Source: Haematococcus lacustris (taxonomy: Eukaryota > Chlorophyta > Chlorophyceae > Chlamydomonadales > Haematococcaceae). From it: 64,000 nt of DNA. Both the position numbers and the translations under genes were made by a program. The notes below the pieces were generated by a model that saw only the letters and a list, made by a program, of their open reading frames with translations, was not told the DNA's origin and did not search any database. Within the stretch, counting starts at the first letter, position 1; each line of letters begins with the position of its first letter. The stretch lies in assembly GCA_030144725.1 (NCBI GenBank), contig JASKMD010000070.1, positions 35,496-99,495 on the forward strand. Direction: 5' to 3'. This document shows, piece by piece, positions 34,901 to 45,774 of the stretch.

Positions 34901-36461
34901 GCGGCTCTATGGCCAGGCCGCTGCCGTCATCCCCGGGGAACAGGGAGGCCAGCAGGGGGCTCGCCTCAGGGCTGGGGCAGTGGGCAGTCACAACGCCAAG
35001 CGCCGGCAGGTACTCAAACACCACAGTGACCAGGGCAGCAGGCGGCCGGGCGCTGGGAGGGGCCACGCCGCTGGTGGCATAGACCTTGAGCTCCACACGC
35101 AGGGGGTGTGCCTGTGGGCAGACACAGGTGTGGGCAGACACAGGTGTGGGCAGACACAGGTGTGGGCACAGACACAGCCTCAGACAGGGCAGTGGTGGAC
35201 TGACATCAGCAGCGGTGAGGGCGGGAGCACGCAGCAGGACGTGATTGAGCGCTGTTAAGCACCGGCAGGGACATTGTCTGAGAGCCATAGCACTGCAAAC
35301 ACATCTGTGCTAGTGGCAGATGTGGAGGTCCCTCTGGGCCGCATGAGACAGGCTTAGGCTAAGGTGCGACACACTGGCAAGGAAGAGCTGGTAACACAGT
35401 GAGTGTAGCCTGTCAGCCACGGTGCCATGCTCTGCCATACCACGCTGGGTCGCTGCCAGTGTGCTTGCTCCTGGTGGCGCCACTCACCCTGTACAGGTCC
35501 CCCGGCAGCACCTTGACAGCCTCCTGCCTTGCAGCACTCTCCTGTGCAACTGCTCCGCCCTGCACGCCCACCCTGGCTTCATCCAGCTGTTCTGCCAGCG
35601 CTGTGCGAGCAAAGCTCTCTGCGTCAGCCACACTGCCTTCAAGGCTGGTTGAGCAGCCCAGGTGCAGCGCTTCGCCTGCTGCTACCAGCTGGGCATACAA
35701 CACATATAGTGGAGTGGGCAGCAGCTCTGCACTCTTGCCCATACTACTGCGTAGCGATGCAGTGGGTGAGAGTACACTGTGCAGCGGCTTTGCAGTGGTC
35801 TCCACTTGCCGTAGCTGGACCTGCAGGCATGTGGACAAAGGCAAGAGCTCAACAAGCTGTAGAAGCGCCCTTGCATGAGCATTGTACGACCTGCCCGGCC
35901 CAGGCCCACCTGCAAGTCCTTGAGGATACGCTCTTGCCCGGTAACACTGGACAGCAGCGTGCTCTTCAGCTGACGCAGCTGCTCAAGCTGCTTCACGAGA
36001 GCGGCGCGCTGGCGGTTCTCGTGCACCAGCCGCTGTTTCATTAGCTCGTGCTCGTTTCCCTGCGCCTTGGCCCGCATCTCTTGGTCCTCCGGCGAGTCTG
36101 TCAACGACGCCCAGAATTGATCCAGAGGCATCAGCGCCACGGCTTCATCCGTGACCTTGCTGCGAAAACTGCGGCATGTGAAGATCTCCTTTTCGTAGTA
36201 AGACTTCTCGTATAAAAGGTTCTGCAGCGTCAGGTCTGACGCCTCCAGCGACTGTTTTGATCGGGTTGTTTGCTCCTTCAGATCCTCAACATGCATGCAC
36301 AGCCGCTTGTTCTCCTCCTTGACGAGCAGCAGCTGGAGGGTAGCCTCCGCGGCCAGCTCGCGCAAATGAGGGGACTGTGGCTGCTGGCGCTTCAAAGTGG
36401 CCATTGAGACTACCAGCTTCCGCAGGCCTGCTAGCTCAGTTTCCATGCCTGCCGCAGCCAT
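31903..36461 (-). CDS. THOC5: THO complex subunit 5
   Basis: Seven exons in phase give 820 codons: 36461-35910, 35820-35488, 35111-34840, 34564-34385, 34092-33728, 33032-32578, 32208-31903. The start MAAAGMETELAGLRKL leads into a coiled coil. The family signature LQNLLYEKSYYEKEI is followed by CRSFRSKV and MPLDQFW. Exon 2 has LPTPLYVLYAQLVAAGEAL and exon 3 has HPLRVELKVYATSG and VVFEYLPALGVVTAHCPSP with LFPGDDGSGL, both diagnostic blocks of THOC5. Exon 6 keeps VQVRVFAAYPLRPPLLRV and exon 7 the conserved helical C-terminus. The THO complex is nuclear and couples transcription to mRNA export (TREX). The linkers in exon 5 are low complexity, as is usual in algae. Exon 4 ends at a strong gtgagt donor that is required for frame. 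It is divergent from PSTK. Confidence 0.94.
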
Positions 36462-36515
36462 CGCGATGTAGTTTGAGGTCAAATTGCAAGCCAGGCCATC
36501 ATTACACCTGCAATT
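36462..36515. promoter_or_regulatory. 54-bp divergent start-to-start gap THOC5/PSTK
   Basis: The start codons of THOC5 (minus) and PSTK (plus) are only 54 bp apart (90 bp if PSTK starts at its second Met, 36552). There is no room for two separate promoters, so a shared bidirectional promoter, or overlapping transcripts with starts inside the opposite gene, is expected. No TATA box is seen. Confidence 0.6.
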
Positions 36516-38998
36516 GTGTGGAGCGAGGCGTCCCTCTTCGTGCGAACAGAGATGGGGAGCGATACCGTACGAGCACCTGTGTGCTTGCTTGTGCTGATTG
36601 GGCTGCCTGGAGCGGGAAAGAGCTCCATCGCAGCCGCATTGGCAAGGAGCAGCGGGCGACCAGACTGCCCAGTGCCCAATGGTCCGATGTTTGCTGTATT
36701 GCATTGGAACTGGGCGAGCTTAGGTACAGCACAAAAACCTAACTTCAACACAGAGTCACTTCTGCAGCATCTGTGCAAGTCGTTACCTTCGACGACTACC
36801 TGGATGCTGCATTGCTAAATGAGAGCGAGGTACTGCGGCCCTTTGTCCAACAAACACATGTCAGCAAGTCACGGAAAAACATGCCATGCCGGTGAGGAGA
36901 CTGACCATTACTTGTGCTGCCTGCAGTGTAGACATCCCAGACAGGACAGCTGGCATTCAGCCCTGAGGCATGGAAGGTGAGCATGCCCACATGGAACTCA
37001 CTAGCAGCTCAATACATGCGTCGGCAGGCCTCTCATTTTGGCACACATGTGGCTTGCAGGCCAGCCGGGTGCAGGCACTGCAACAGATCCAGCTGCTACT
37101 GCAGCACCAGCCCTGCCAGCCAGAGCATCTACAGAAGCAGACAACTGTCCAGGCGCCCCTGCTGGTCGTTGCTGATGACAATCATCCACTGAGGTCCATG
37201 CGGTATCACTGCTGCCAGCTGGCCCGCGCAGGTGAGCAGGTGAGCAGGTGGTGGGTGCTATGGGTGCCAAACGACACTGGAAAGCACACAGCAAGGCAGA
37301 CAACAACCCCCCTTGTGGCAGCAGCCAGCGGCACCATTTTTTCTATGAGATTATTGCATGTGTTGCAAGACAGGCTGCTTACATGGCGCATGCGCAAAAG
37401 GCAGAAAGGGCAGGAAGCTAATGCCTGGCTGCAGGCCATGCAGCATTCTGCCAGCTGTATGTACGGTGCCCCTTAGCATGCGCCATGCGGCGTAATGGAG
37501 CCCGCACTGGGCCGCGGCGAGTCCCATCCTGTGCTCTGCTGCGCTTGCACGAAAGCATGGAGCCTCCAGACGTCGTCAAACATAGCTGGGAGGCGTCCTG
37601 CCTGACCCTGGACAGCAGCAGCATGTCAGAGGGCAGCACCCAGGCTGATGCAGGGGAGCAAGATGCTGAGGATGCAGCAGCCAGGTAGGCGGTGTGACCA
37701 GTGCCAACACTGCTCATGGCAGACAAACGACTGTACTGCTGGGGCAACCCTTCATTCAATCAAGGCTGCCGTTGTGTATTGGCATCCACACTGGCAGAGT
37801 ACTTCTCCACTGCGCCTTATCCACTGCTATTCCTTGCTCTGGTAGTCAATGGTCCGTGTCATGCAGCTGTTGCCTGGCCATGCTGCAGAGGTGGATGTGG
37901 TGACCCCTCAGCCAAGACCCTGGCCTTCTCCGCTCTGTGAACTCAACACAGCCATCTTCTCATGCCCAGTCTGCTAATGGGCAAGGCCAAGCGGCCATAC
38001 CAGGCTGCCGGCTGTAGTAGTGAAACCCCACCATCATCAACCCAACACAGTCCTCTTGTCGCTGACACTGCCGCAGGGTGTGGCAATGGCTGAGAGATGC
38101 GTGGGGCCCAGCTGCTGCTGCCCCACCCTCACCCGCCCAGCTGGCAGCTCAGCGCACAGCTGGCCAGGCAGCCAACGATGCCAGCCAGCTGCATGCGTTG
38201 GACCTGGGGACGAGGAAGCTGGTCAGCACCTGCCTAGCTACAGCCCCGCCTCAGGTGTGAGGCTGCCTCCAAGAGCCTGACTGGCTGCATACGCCTATGA
38301 CTGTGGCTGCCACCAGGACCTTGCCACTGTCCCACACCTCAAGCAACCCCTCGGCCTGTTGCTTTGAACAGCTGGTGGCGGGGAGCTATGCCAGCGCTGG
38401 GTGGCCATCAGGGTGGTTGGCATGCCCTGCTGCCATGGCGTTCATGCTAGGCAGGTCTACCCACCCAGCGCTAGCACTGCTCCCCTCCACCAGCTGTGGG
38501 TGGCCATCAGCCGTCCATGTCAGGCAGGTCCACCCGCCCTGCTGGCCCATGCAGGTCTCACGCCAGGAGTTGGCAGCAGCGCTGGCACTGGCGCGGCACG
38601 CGGTGCTGGCACAAGGCCGCGACTGTGCTGCCACGATGCGCGGAGGCCAGCCCATTGCTGAGCAGAAAACCAAGCAGTGTACAGCAGTGTCTGCCTGCCG
38701 CCAGGGTCGTCCAGGGCCTGCAGCTGGCTTGCTTCCTGCCAACACGGGCCACGACCAGGGCGGCTGCCCGCCTGAAAACAACTCCTATGTCAATGCTGGG
38801 GAGCAGCAGCAGCGGGTCGAGGCAGAGAGGGCAGACCAGTTCGAGGTGCTGGAGGCACCAGAAGCTGGGCAGCAGGCAGGCAGTTTGTGTGCAGGGGGAA
38901 AGCAGGGTGGTGCAAGCAAAGACTGGGTGCCGTACCTGCTGCGTGCATTTGAGGGCACATGTAGGGCAACACTTGCAGATCTCATGACCCGGACCTAG
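36516..38998 (+). CDS. PSTK: L-seryl-tRNA(Sec) kinase (selenocysteine synthesis)
   Basis: Seven exons in phase: 36516-36723, 36768-36829, 36950-36976, 37060-37231, 37444-37684, 38077-38254, 38555-38998 (443 codons). PSTK phosphorylates serine on tRNA(Sec) to give the substrate for SepSecS. The P-loop is GLPGAGKSS near residue 30, on a hydrophobic strand LLVLI. VTFDDYLD follows, then LLVVADDNHPLRSMRYHC, the family's Walker-B/active-site block, FCQLYVRCPLACAMRRN and LHESMEPPDVVKHSWEASCL, all in the order of eukaryotic PSTK. Exon 6 holds LDLGTRKLVSTCL and the last exon a helical C-terminus interrupted by ~100 low-complexity residues. The second Met (36552) is an equally good start. Exon 3 (27 nt) is the least certain. 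Its presence implies that this organism makes selenoproteins. Confidence 0.92.
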
Positions 38999-39519
38999 TT
39001 TGGGTGGTCATGTTTACTGATCCATCCTCGCCCAATGTTATGATGTGTTCGGTACTTCGGCATCTGCTGCACTGCTGTTCCCGCAACTCACTAGTGGCAT
39101 GCCTGAGCGATGTCACGGCCCTCCTTCACATCAACCAGGTAGTTGTTATCGGCATGCGTAGAATCATAGCCTCAGTTTTCACTACGTCCACTAGCCTGTG
39201 TCCCGGAGCCTGCGGTTGCCAACTCCCTGCACTGTTGCCCGAAACCCTAGGGGCCGACCAGCCAGTATGGCATGACACACATGCACTGATGGAAGATGAC
39301 ACATCTTTGGCATGGCATGGTGCCGCTCCGGCCATGTGCCTTGGATCTGTCTCGTGTACACGACCGTTTTCTTATTTGGCGACATCTCAGGGATTCAGCA
39401 ACACTATCGAAGCGGAGTGGCCGTGCGGGGGGGTGCGGGTCATCTGGTCATCATACAACCGGCGTGCCGGCAACTACAGTGAGGCCGAAGTGAGGTCCAC
39501 TACGTATATATACACATTT
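38999..39519. other. Intergenic region downstream of PSTK
   Basis: About 0.5 kb with no recognisable exon or repeat. It likely contains the PSTK 3' UTR. Confidence 0.4.
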
Positions 39520-39925
39520 TGTTTTCGGCGTTGGTAGCCTTGCCCTTTGCCTGGCCTTTGCCCCCTGGTGGTGAGCAGGCCAGTCCATTGCTGAGCAGAG
39601 ATCTGAGCAGCATCCAGGGCCCAAGCAGCCGCTTGTAGCCCACCCAGTCCGGCAAGGGCACAGGCAAGGCCCAGGGCAAGGTTGCCAAAGCCAAGCCAGC
39701 ACCGCAGCCAGGCAGGTGGCTGGACAGGGACTGCAATGCAACGCTGAATATGCAGTGCATTGAGCCCCAGTTTGGGGAGAGCAAGTGGCGCCCGCTGGAG
39801 CTGTGCTACTGGCCAGAGCAGGGGAAGCTGCCAGCCAAGGGCAAGGAATACCCTGGCCTGGGCTACTAGCGACTGCAAGACAAGCCACCCAAGGCCCAGC
39901 AGGAGCTCGCTGTGGCACAATAATG
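39520..39925 (+). mobile_element. Fanzor/TnpB-like C-terminal relic F (divergent subfamily)
   Basis: The plus strand reads RWLDRDCNATLNMQ near 39715-39755, then FGESKWRPLELCYWPEQG and LPAKGKEYPGLGY, then a premature stop (TAG near 39868) before RLQDKPPKAQQELAVAQ. This is the same RuvC-III-to-C-terminus region as elements A, B and E but a different subfamily: a Lys/Pro-rich KGTGKAQGKVAKAKPAPQPG linker precedes the motif, and the body uses WPEQG instead of WPHRA. It also carries a stop upstream. A dead copy. Confidence 0.68.
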
Positions 39926-39995
39926 TGTGCCCCCCTTTGTTGGATGTCATCAGCTTACAATCAGCGCATGTTTGCCATGCCAACTCTACACAATA

Positions 39996-40177
39996 GCCGT
40001 CAGGGGTCAGGCAATAGTGTAGGTGGTAAGCACTCATGCACCATGTCCATGTGCATTGGGTTTACTCCACACAGCCCATGAACACCATTTGAGTCGGGCC
40101 ACTAGTGGTCCCTAGTATTCCCGCTAGTGGCCACTACTGGTCCGGCTCGAATGGAGGCCCTAGTGAGGGACAAAGGG
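39996..40177. repeat. Dispersed repeat family R2, copy 2
   Basis: Matches 29412-29590 from ggtcaggcaatagtgtaggt to ggaggccctagtgagggac, with indels in the central gtccctagtggtcc palindromes. It sits just downstream of relic F. Confidence 0.65.
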
Positions 40178-40378
40178 GCTGGATGAAACAACCGATGATA
40201 CATGGTACAACCTCGGGACAAATTGTAACTTTCATACTTGCAGCTTGCAACATAGCTTTGCAGGGTTTGAAGAGACGGTGTAGGCCCACTGGTCGCACCC
40301 CTTCATGTGGACCCGGTGGCAGCTGCCTACCCACAGAGCATGATCATGAGCAGACAGGGGCTTCCCAGACAACGAGCA

Positions 40379-40400
40379 GGACCCTAACCCTAACCCTGTT
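40379..40400. repeat. Short telomere-like (CCCTAA)n tract
   Basis: About three CCCTAA units. Too short to mean more than an interstitial telomere-like sequence or chance. Confidence 0.5.
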
Positions 40401-40447
40401 ACATGGGCAAAGTGCGATGCCCGATGATGTGTGGGCAGCGGGGTGTT

Positions 40448-43400
40448 CTACACATATTGCACACAGCCCGGCAGGACCACGCTGCCAATGTACCGCACGC
40501 TGGGCTGTGGGGCAGCAGCCCTTGCTGCAGGTGCAGGCTTCGCTGCTCGTGAGAATCGATCCTGGGACGTGCCAGCTGGTGTGCCTACCCCCACACTTAC
40601 AGGCTTATACGGGGTGGTGCTCAGCTGTTGTGGCCTGAGAGGTCTAGTGGTGGGCGAAGTGGCGGCCGCAGTGGCTTGTGCGGCTGGCCCAGATGCTGGC
40701 ACGTGTCGGGTTATCAGAGTTTGTTCAGGGCTGGCGCTGCCCCCATGACTCGAGCTCACAGGCAGATCTGCAGGTTGGCTGGGCCCTACTGCCCCGCCGG
40801 CACCAGCTGCGGAAGCATGTGACGTGACTGCGCGCTGGCCGTAGTGGCTTGGACCAGCTCCAGGGTGTGTAGGGGCTGCCCCTTTTGATGCTTTGCTTGC
40901 TGCAGGTGCGGCAGGTGCAAGCCCCTTGGCCCCAGGCCATGCACCTGGCACCAGGCCAGGGTTGGCTGTTCTGGGCGGTGGAGGGGCCGCTGCTTGAAGC
41001 CTCACACCTGCCGGTGGGGCAGCACTGGCTGGTGGCCCACCTCCTCCCCACAGCCCTTGCTGGCTAGTGGGTGGGAGGCTGTGCTGTGCTGCTGTGCCGG
41101 GTGGTGGGATGTGGAGGTGCGGTGGAGGGTGTGGCACAGATGGGGTGAGCAGTGGGGCTGGGTGGTGGGGTAGAGGTAGGGGGTGGGCTGGGTCGAGCTG
41201 GTGGTAAGGGGGAGGGGCCAAAGGGGGAGCTTGGCGGCAGGCTGGGGTTGCCTCATGGGCTGAGTACGAGTGGGTGTGAGTAGGAGGGTGTAGGAGGGTG
41301 AGGGAGGGTGAGGGAGGGTGAGGGGTTGGTGTTAGGGAGTGTGGGGAGGTCAGGGGTGGCGGTGTGGGGGTTCCATCCGCGTTGAAAGCTGGGCGGGTGC
41401 TGCCGTCCTCTTCTATGTAGACCATCGCTGCAAGGAGCTCAGCCCCACGACTAGCAGCAGGCCTGGGGCAGGCAGGCAGACAGGCAGGCAGGAGGACAGC
41501 GATGGCATCATCAAGAAGAGCACATATATGGTGAGGATTGTCAGCGTCAAACACAGCAGCAGCATAGCAGCAGGCTGGCATTGGGACATGGCAGGATCGG
41601 GAAAGCAAGTTGTTGATTAGACAGCTTGCCAAAAATTCTGGGAGCATGCTGTCGCTCAGCTGCTGGTGCCACGGCCACTGTGACGCAGTTTCTAGAAACA
41701 CGTCCACACATGAATGCGCAAAGTATAGCTATGATCACACGCCCAAGTCAGTCCTTTAGACCATGTTCAGCAGCAGCAAGAGGCGCTGTAAACACGGCAA
41801 CTCATTGCTGGTCAGGCTACAGCAGCACATAGTTCCCCTACTAACGGGTAATGGGTAGGGGCTGTGTTATCTGTGATCCGAACTGAGTAACTGCGACCTA
41901 CAGCCGGTACCAATACCTGATTTCCTACCCCAACTCGAGCAGAAAGTTTTGCCAACGCCTGCGTTGCCAATGCCTCAACGCCCTCGCCGTTGGGCGTGCA
42001 TTAAGGGAGGAGAGTAGCGTGCCCTTGCTACCCTCCCACCAGAAGGGCTACAGACGAGTATTGCCCCATTGGAATCATGCTCAGATAGTCAGTGTTCAAA
42101 CGCTCGCGCTGTAAAGGGTCATGCTCATACAGTCAGGCCACAGCAGCACAGCCCTGGCTAAGCAGCAGGGAACACCTGGGCTGGGGGTGCTGATACAATG
42201 ATATGCTGCGTTGATAGTTTGCCATGGCCAAGGCTGGCTGCTAGGGGTGTTGATACATTGAGTGGGGCTGAGGCAGAGGCAGGCAGGCAGAGGCAGGCAG
42301 GCAGGGAGGCAGGCAGGGCAATGACAAGGCCAGGGGCACAGTGGGGCATGGTCAGACCTGAGCCTTGAGGCCAGAGGTTGAGCACTGTGCGCTCAGCTTC
42401 CCCATCAACAGCTGGAGGCACAGCGCAGGACCCTCACCGGCGGTGGTGACCGTGCAGCCGACAAGGCGCAAAACCCTCCCACTGCTGGCCTGCTGCTTTC
42501 AGGCCCGGGCTGAGCTGGCCAGGCCGTTGCACCCCCTGCTGCCGGCCGGCCTCTCCCCTGTCAGTCCACCCACTGCCGCTGTGGTGCTGCGCCCCCTGCC
42601 ATGGCAGGCCTGCTGGCCCTGGTCCAGGCGTCAGCTGCTGCAGCCCAGCGTGGACCTCCAGCCAAGGCCGGCCTTCATAGTCAACGGGCCTGCAGTAAGG
42701 CACAGAGCTGGGCAGGCAAGCTGGCCAGCACTGCTGCTCCTCCACACACTCTGAGGAGGACCCTGGTGTGAGCCCTGCTGGCTGCTCATGCAGTGATGAA
42801 GGCGCCGTCAGGGCTGGCTGCCCTTGCCCCTGCTGCCCTTGCTGGGCCTCCTGGCCCTGCTGCAGCTTGGTAGGCTCAGCTTGTTGGGCCAGGTCAACTG
42901 AGCTGCAATGCCTAGGGACACTGGCATCAGAGTGATGGCTGGTGGTGGCATCAGAGTGGTGGCTGGGAAGAACCTCTTCCTCGAGCATTGGGGCAGTGCC
43001 GCCAGGCATGCCGCCAGAAGTGGCACGCCCCGCTCTATGGCTGGGCAACACCGCCTGATGTGACCGAGGGTCAGGGTGAAGGTGAGGGGTGGGTGCCGCC
43101 CGCCCAGCAGCTCGATGCGGGGAACGGACACGGGGCATGGCAGCAGGGTGGGGTGCGGTGCGGTGGGCAGGCTGCAGCCAGGGTGCACCCAGGCAGGGGG
43201 GGCCAGGACCCGGGCATGCTGCCAGCGCAGCGGCAGACCACGCTGCTGCTGCCACTGCCGCTGCCTCTGCAGCCGCAGCCGCACGCTGAGCAGCCAGCAG
43301 GAGAGAGACCTGAGGCACAGGGCCCGTCTCCAACTCTTCAGCCTCAGCCTCAACCCCAGCATCTTCACACTCTGTGGTTGGTGGGCCTGGCATGTGCGCT

Positions 43401-44350
43401 TGGCCTACTGCGTCTTGGTGGCTCTGTGACCCAGTCACCTGCTGAGCCGCAGCACTCGGCTCTGCCAGCATGGCTTGCGACAGGGGTGCATCCACGCTCA
43501 CGCCCTCCTGGCCCCCTTCACTGTCCCGTGTTGCTGCCTTCCCTGTTTCTGTTGTTGCTGCCTCTGCTGCTGTCGATGCCCCCTCTTGCTGTCTCTGTTC
43601 TAGTCCAGGAGGAAGGGTGTTGGTGGCCGAGGCTCCGTCTCCCAACAGGGCTGGTGCAGCACCTGGTTCTGTCTTGACGCTTGACTCCAGCCCTGCCAGC
43701 TTGCATGCTGCCGCTCCACCTGCCTGATCTCCCGTGACTGGGGCGGCAGCAGCTGTGGCTGCTGTCGCATCATGTAGAGCGCTGCTGGGCTGCTCGGCAG
43801 AGGGGGCTATGTGCCCGCCTGCTGCCAGCACGGCTGCTGTCATTGCCTCAGGGCCATACAGATGGGCAGCTGCCTGCCATTGGGAGTAAGCCTGCAAGAG
43901 CCAGGAGCCATGTGCACCAGTAACAGCAAACATGACAATCATCGGCAGCCAGCATATCAATAGCCAAGAGCAAGGGGCCATTTGCACCAGTATCAGCAGA
44001 AGGGCAGTTGTCAGTAGCCAGCATATCAGTAGCCAGTAATATCAAATTGAGGACCAACAACATGCCACTCATCTGCTCAGCAGCCAGTGACGTCTGTGTA
44101 GAAGAGTGCAGAAGAGCAATCAGGACATGGACTAGGGAAGGTACCAGCCCACCTGGAGGACAGAGCTTGTACGCAGGCAACAACCCCGGGACACACCTCA
44201 TGCCATTGTGCCACTGCAGCAGTATGCTGGGCCTCCAGTACAGTTGACTGTGCCATGGCGAGCTGCTGCGCCTTGGCGAGCTGCAGCTGCACGGGGGGTC
44301 GGTGATTCTCATGTGCAGCTGTCCGGGCCTGCACTTGATTTGATCCAGAG
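40448..44350 (-). CDS. Pro/Ala-rich hypothetical protein, model incomplete
   Basis: Three long minus-strand open stretches probably belong to one gene. 5' exon about 44340-44197: a helical QLAKAQQLAMAQSTVLEAQH segment ending QWHE at a gtgtgt donor. Central exon 43891-~42434: starts AYSQWQAAAHLYGPEAMTAA, then ~400 low-complexity residues, and ends near CRPVDYEGRPWLEVHAG, where further splicing is likely (acceptor-like ctgcag at ~42690). 3' exon ~41445-40448: MVYIEEDGSTRPAFNADGT and a Pro-rich tail ending RYIGSVVLPGCVQYV. Conserved-looking islands are few and I do not recognise a family. The region 41708-42433 between exons contains a mobile-element terminus. Whether all pieces form one gene is inference. 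Confidence 0.45.
41823..41937 (-). mobile_element. Fanzor/TnpB-like element terminus D (noncoding end only)
   Basis: From cagcacatagttcccctac to ttcctaccccaac this ~115-bp block is nearly identical to 24353-24458 and 31290-31402, in the same orientation. Homology then ends, so no protein-coding part is present. It is a solo 3' terminus. Confidence 0.75.
42267..42322. repeat. GGCAGGCAG-type microsatellite
   Basis: Tandem aggcaggcag/gaggcaggcag units, about 55 bp, between exons of the Pro-rich gene model. Confidence 0.85.
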
Positions 44351-44399
44351 TACCAAACTTTGGAGAAAAGCTACACTCTATCGCTACATGGCAGGGCAC

Positions 44400-45774
44400 A
44401 TGCGCTACACAGGCTGCATAAGTGGGGCACGCACCCCATACTCTGGCATGGCGAGCTGTTGCGCTAGCATTCCGCGCTAAGCAACAGCGCTACGAAGCCC
44501 TAAGGAGGTAAACCTTGGACTGCATGTGTGGCGCGTCTATAAGCTTGTGCGTGTTGAATGCCTCAGCCGTCTGAGCTGACACTGGGCCCCACTAAACTCC
44601 TCTTTTTGACGTGCACGACTGGGCAATGCCATTCATTGTCGGCGCTGTTGCCCGACATCGACCCGTGTGACACGAATACGAATCTACCTAGGTCAGAAGG
44701 TTCGCTTGCATGCAGGTGAGGGTTTAGATGTTAGGCCCTGGGTCCGATGCCCCCCTCTAGCCAAGCGCTTCTGGCTCACCAAGGCTGAGCAGGCAGCTGA
44801 GCCCACCAAGGGCAAAGGGACAAAAAATCAGCATTGACTTGTGCCTTGCAATCATTGGCATACAAGGCTGGACTAACGAAGTGGGAATAACACAAGCTGC
44901 TGGGCCAAGAGCTCTTCTTTACATTAGACATGTAGAAACCAACACCCCCGGTCAAACATGACCTGGATCCACATCAGAACAGGTAACGTTTGTCAGTGCT
45001 GCACATGCTTATGCATACAATATCCCATATCAGATCAGAGATAAGCCCTGCCCACAGCACGCAGGTAAACGCTCCCTTGACTGCATCCCTATCCCTAAAC
45101 CTCATCCACACATCATGTCAGCCTCATCCCTAAACCCTACAACCACATTTATGCAAACATCATCACAGCAGGTGTTTGCCACATATCACAGCACATACGC
45201 AGTCGCACAGGAGAAGCAAGCAGCACAGGCAGCAAAAAATGGATTCGCAAGCACCTGCAACATGCACTGCTGCTGGACACTGCTACACAAGGTGCTGTAC
45301 AGAGAGGACTTTTTCCAGAGAGGTTCACGGAGTGACAATGACTGACTGACAATGAGTGATGCTCTCTAGCCCTGCGTCACTGGCTAGTACGGTGACATAC
45401 AGTGCAGGATGCATGCCAGCGTACTTGACTGCTCAGGCTGCAGGGTTTGGCTGCCGGGATGCACAGGCGTGTCGAACACATGCTCAGGTCAACATGCCAG
45501 TCATCTGTTAAGCAGCCTGGCATAAACCCAGTCATTCATTCAGTCAGGTGTGTTGAGGCAAGTGGCAAGGGATCTGGTGAGGCACAATCACTATGGAGGC
45601 AATGGGAGTACTGTCTGCTGTCGCTGCTGATGAAGCACAATGGCAGACCAAATGTGAGTGGTTATGCAGGGTGCATGTCCCAGCTCTCCACACCTCGGCT
45701 CTGCTCACCAGCAGCTCCGCCTTAAGTCTGTGTAGACGTAGCGTCTCCAGCAGACATTGGCCCATCCTTCAGGA
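44400..45774. other. Intergenic region
   Basis: About 1.4 kb without convincing exons. It contains an inverted-repeat partner at 45300-45434 (see separate entry) and several ccctaaac motifs near 45095-45140. The last part presumably carries the 3' UTR of the carotenoid oxygenase gene. Confidence 0.4.
45300..45434 (+). repeat. Dispersed repeat R3, plus-oriented copy
   Basis: The block from ccagagaggttca through ccctgcgtcactggctag to gcatgccagcgtacttga is the reverse complement of 49134-49272, with short indels. The two copies form an inverted pair 3.7 kb apart, one downstream of and one inside carotenoid oxygenase gene 1. Confidence 0.7.

Noticed and set aside
39004..39537. 177-codon plus-strand ORF
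   Set aside because: No domain, no splice context, and it runs into mobile-element relic F; probably spurious.
40379..40400. Telomere or chromosome end
   Set aside because: Only about three CCCTAA units with ordinary sequence on both sides.
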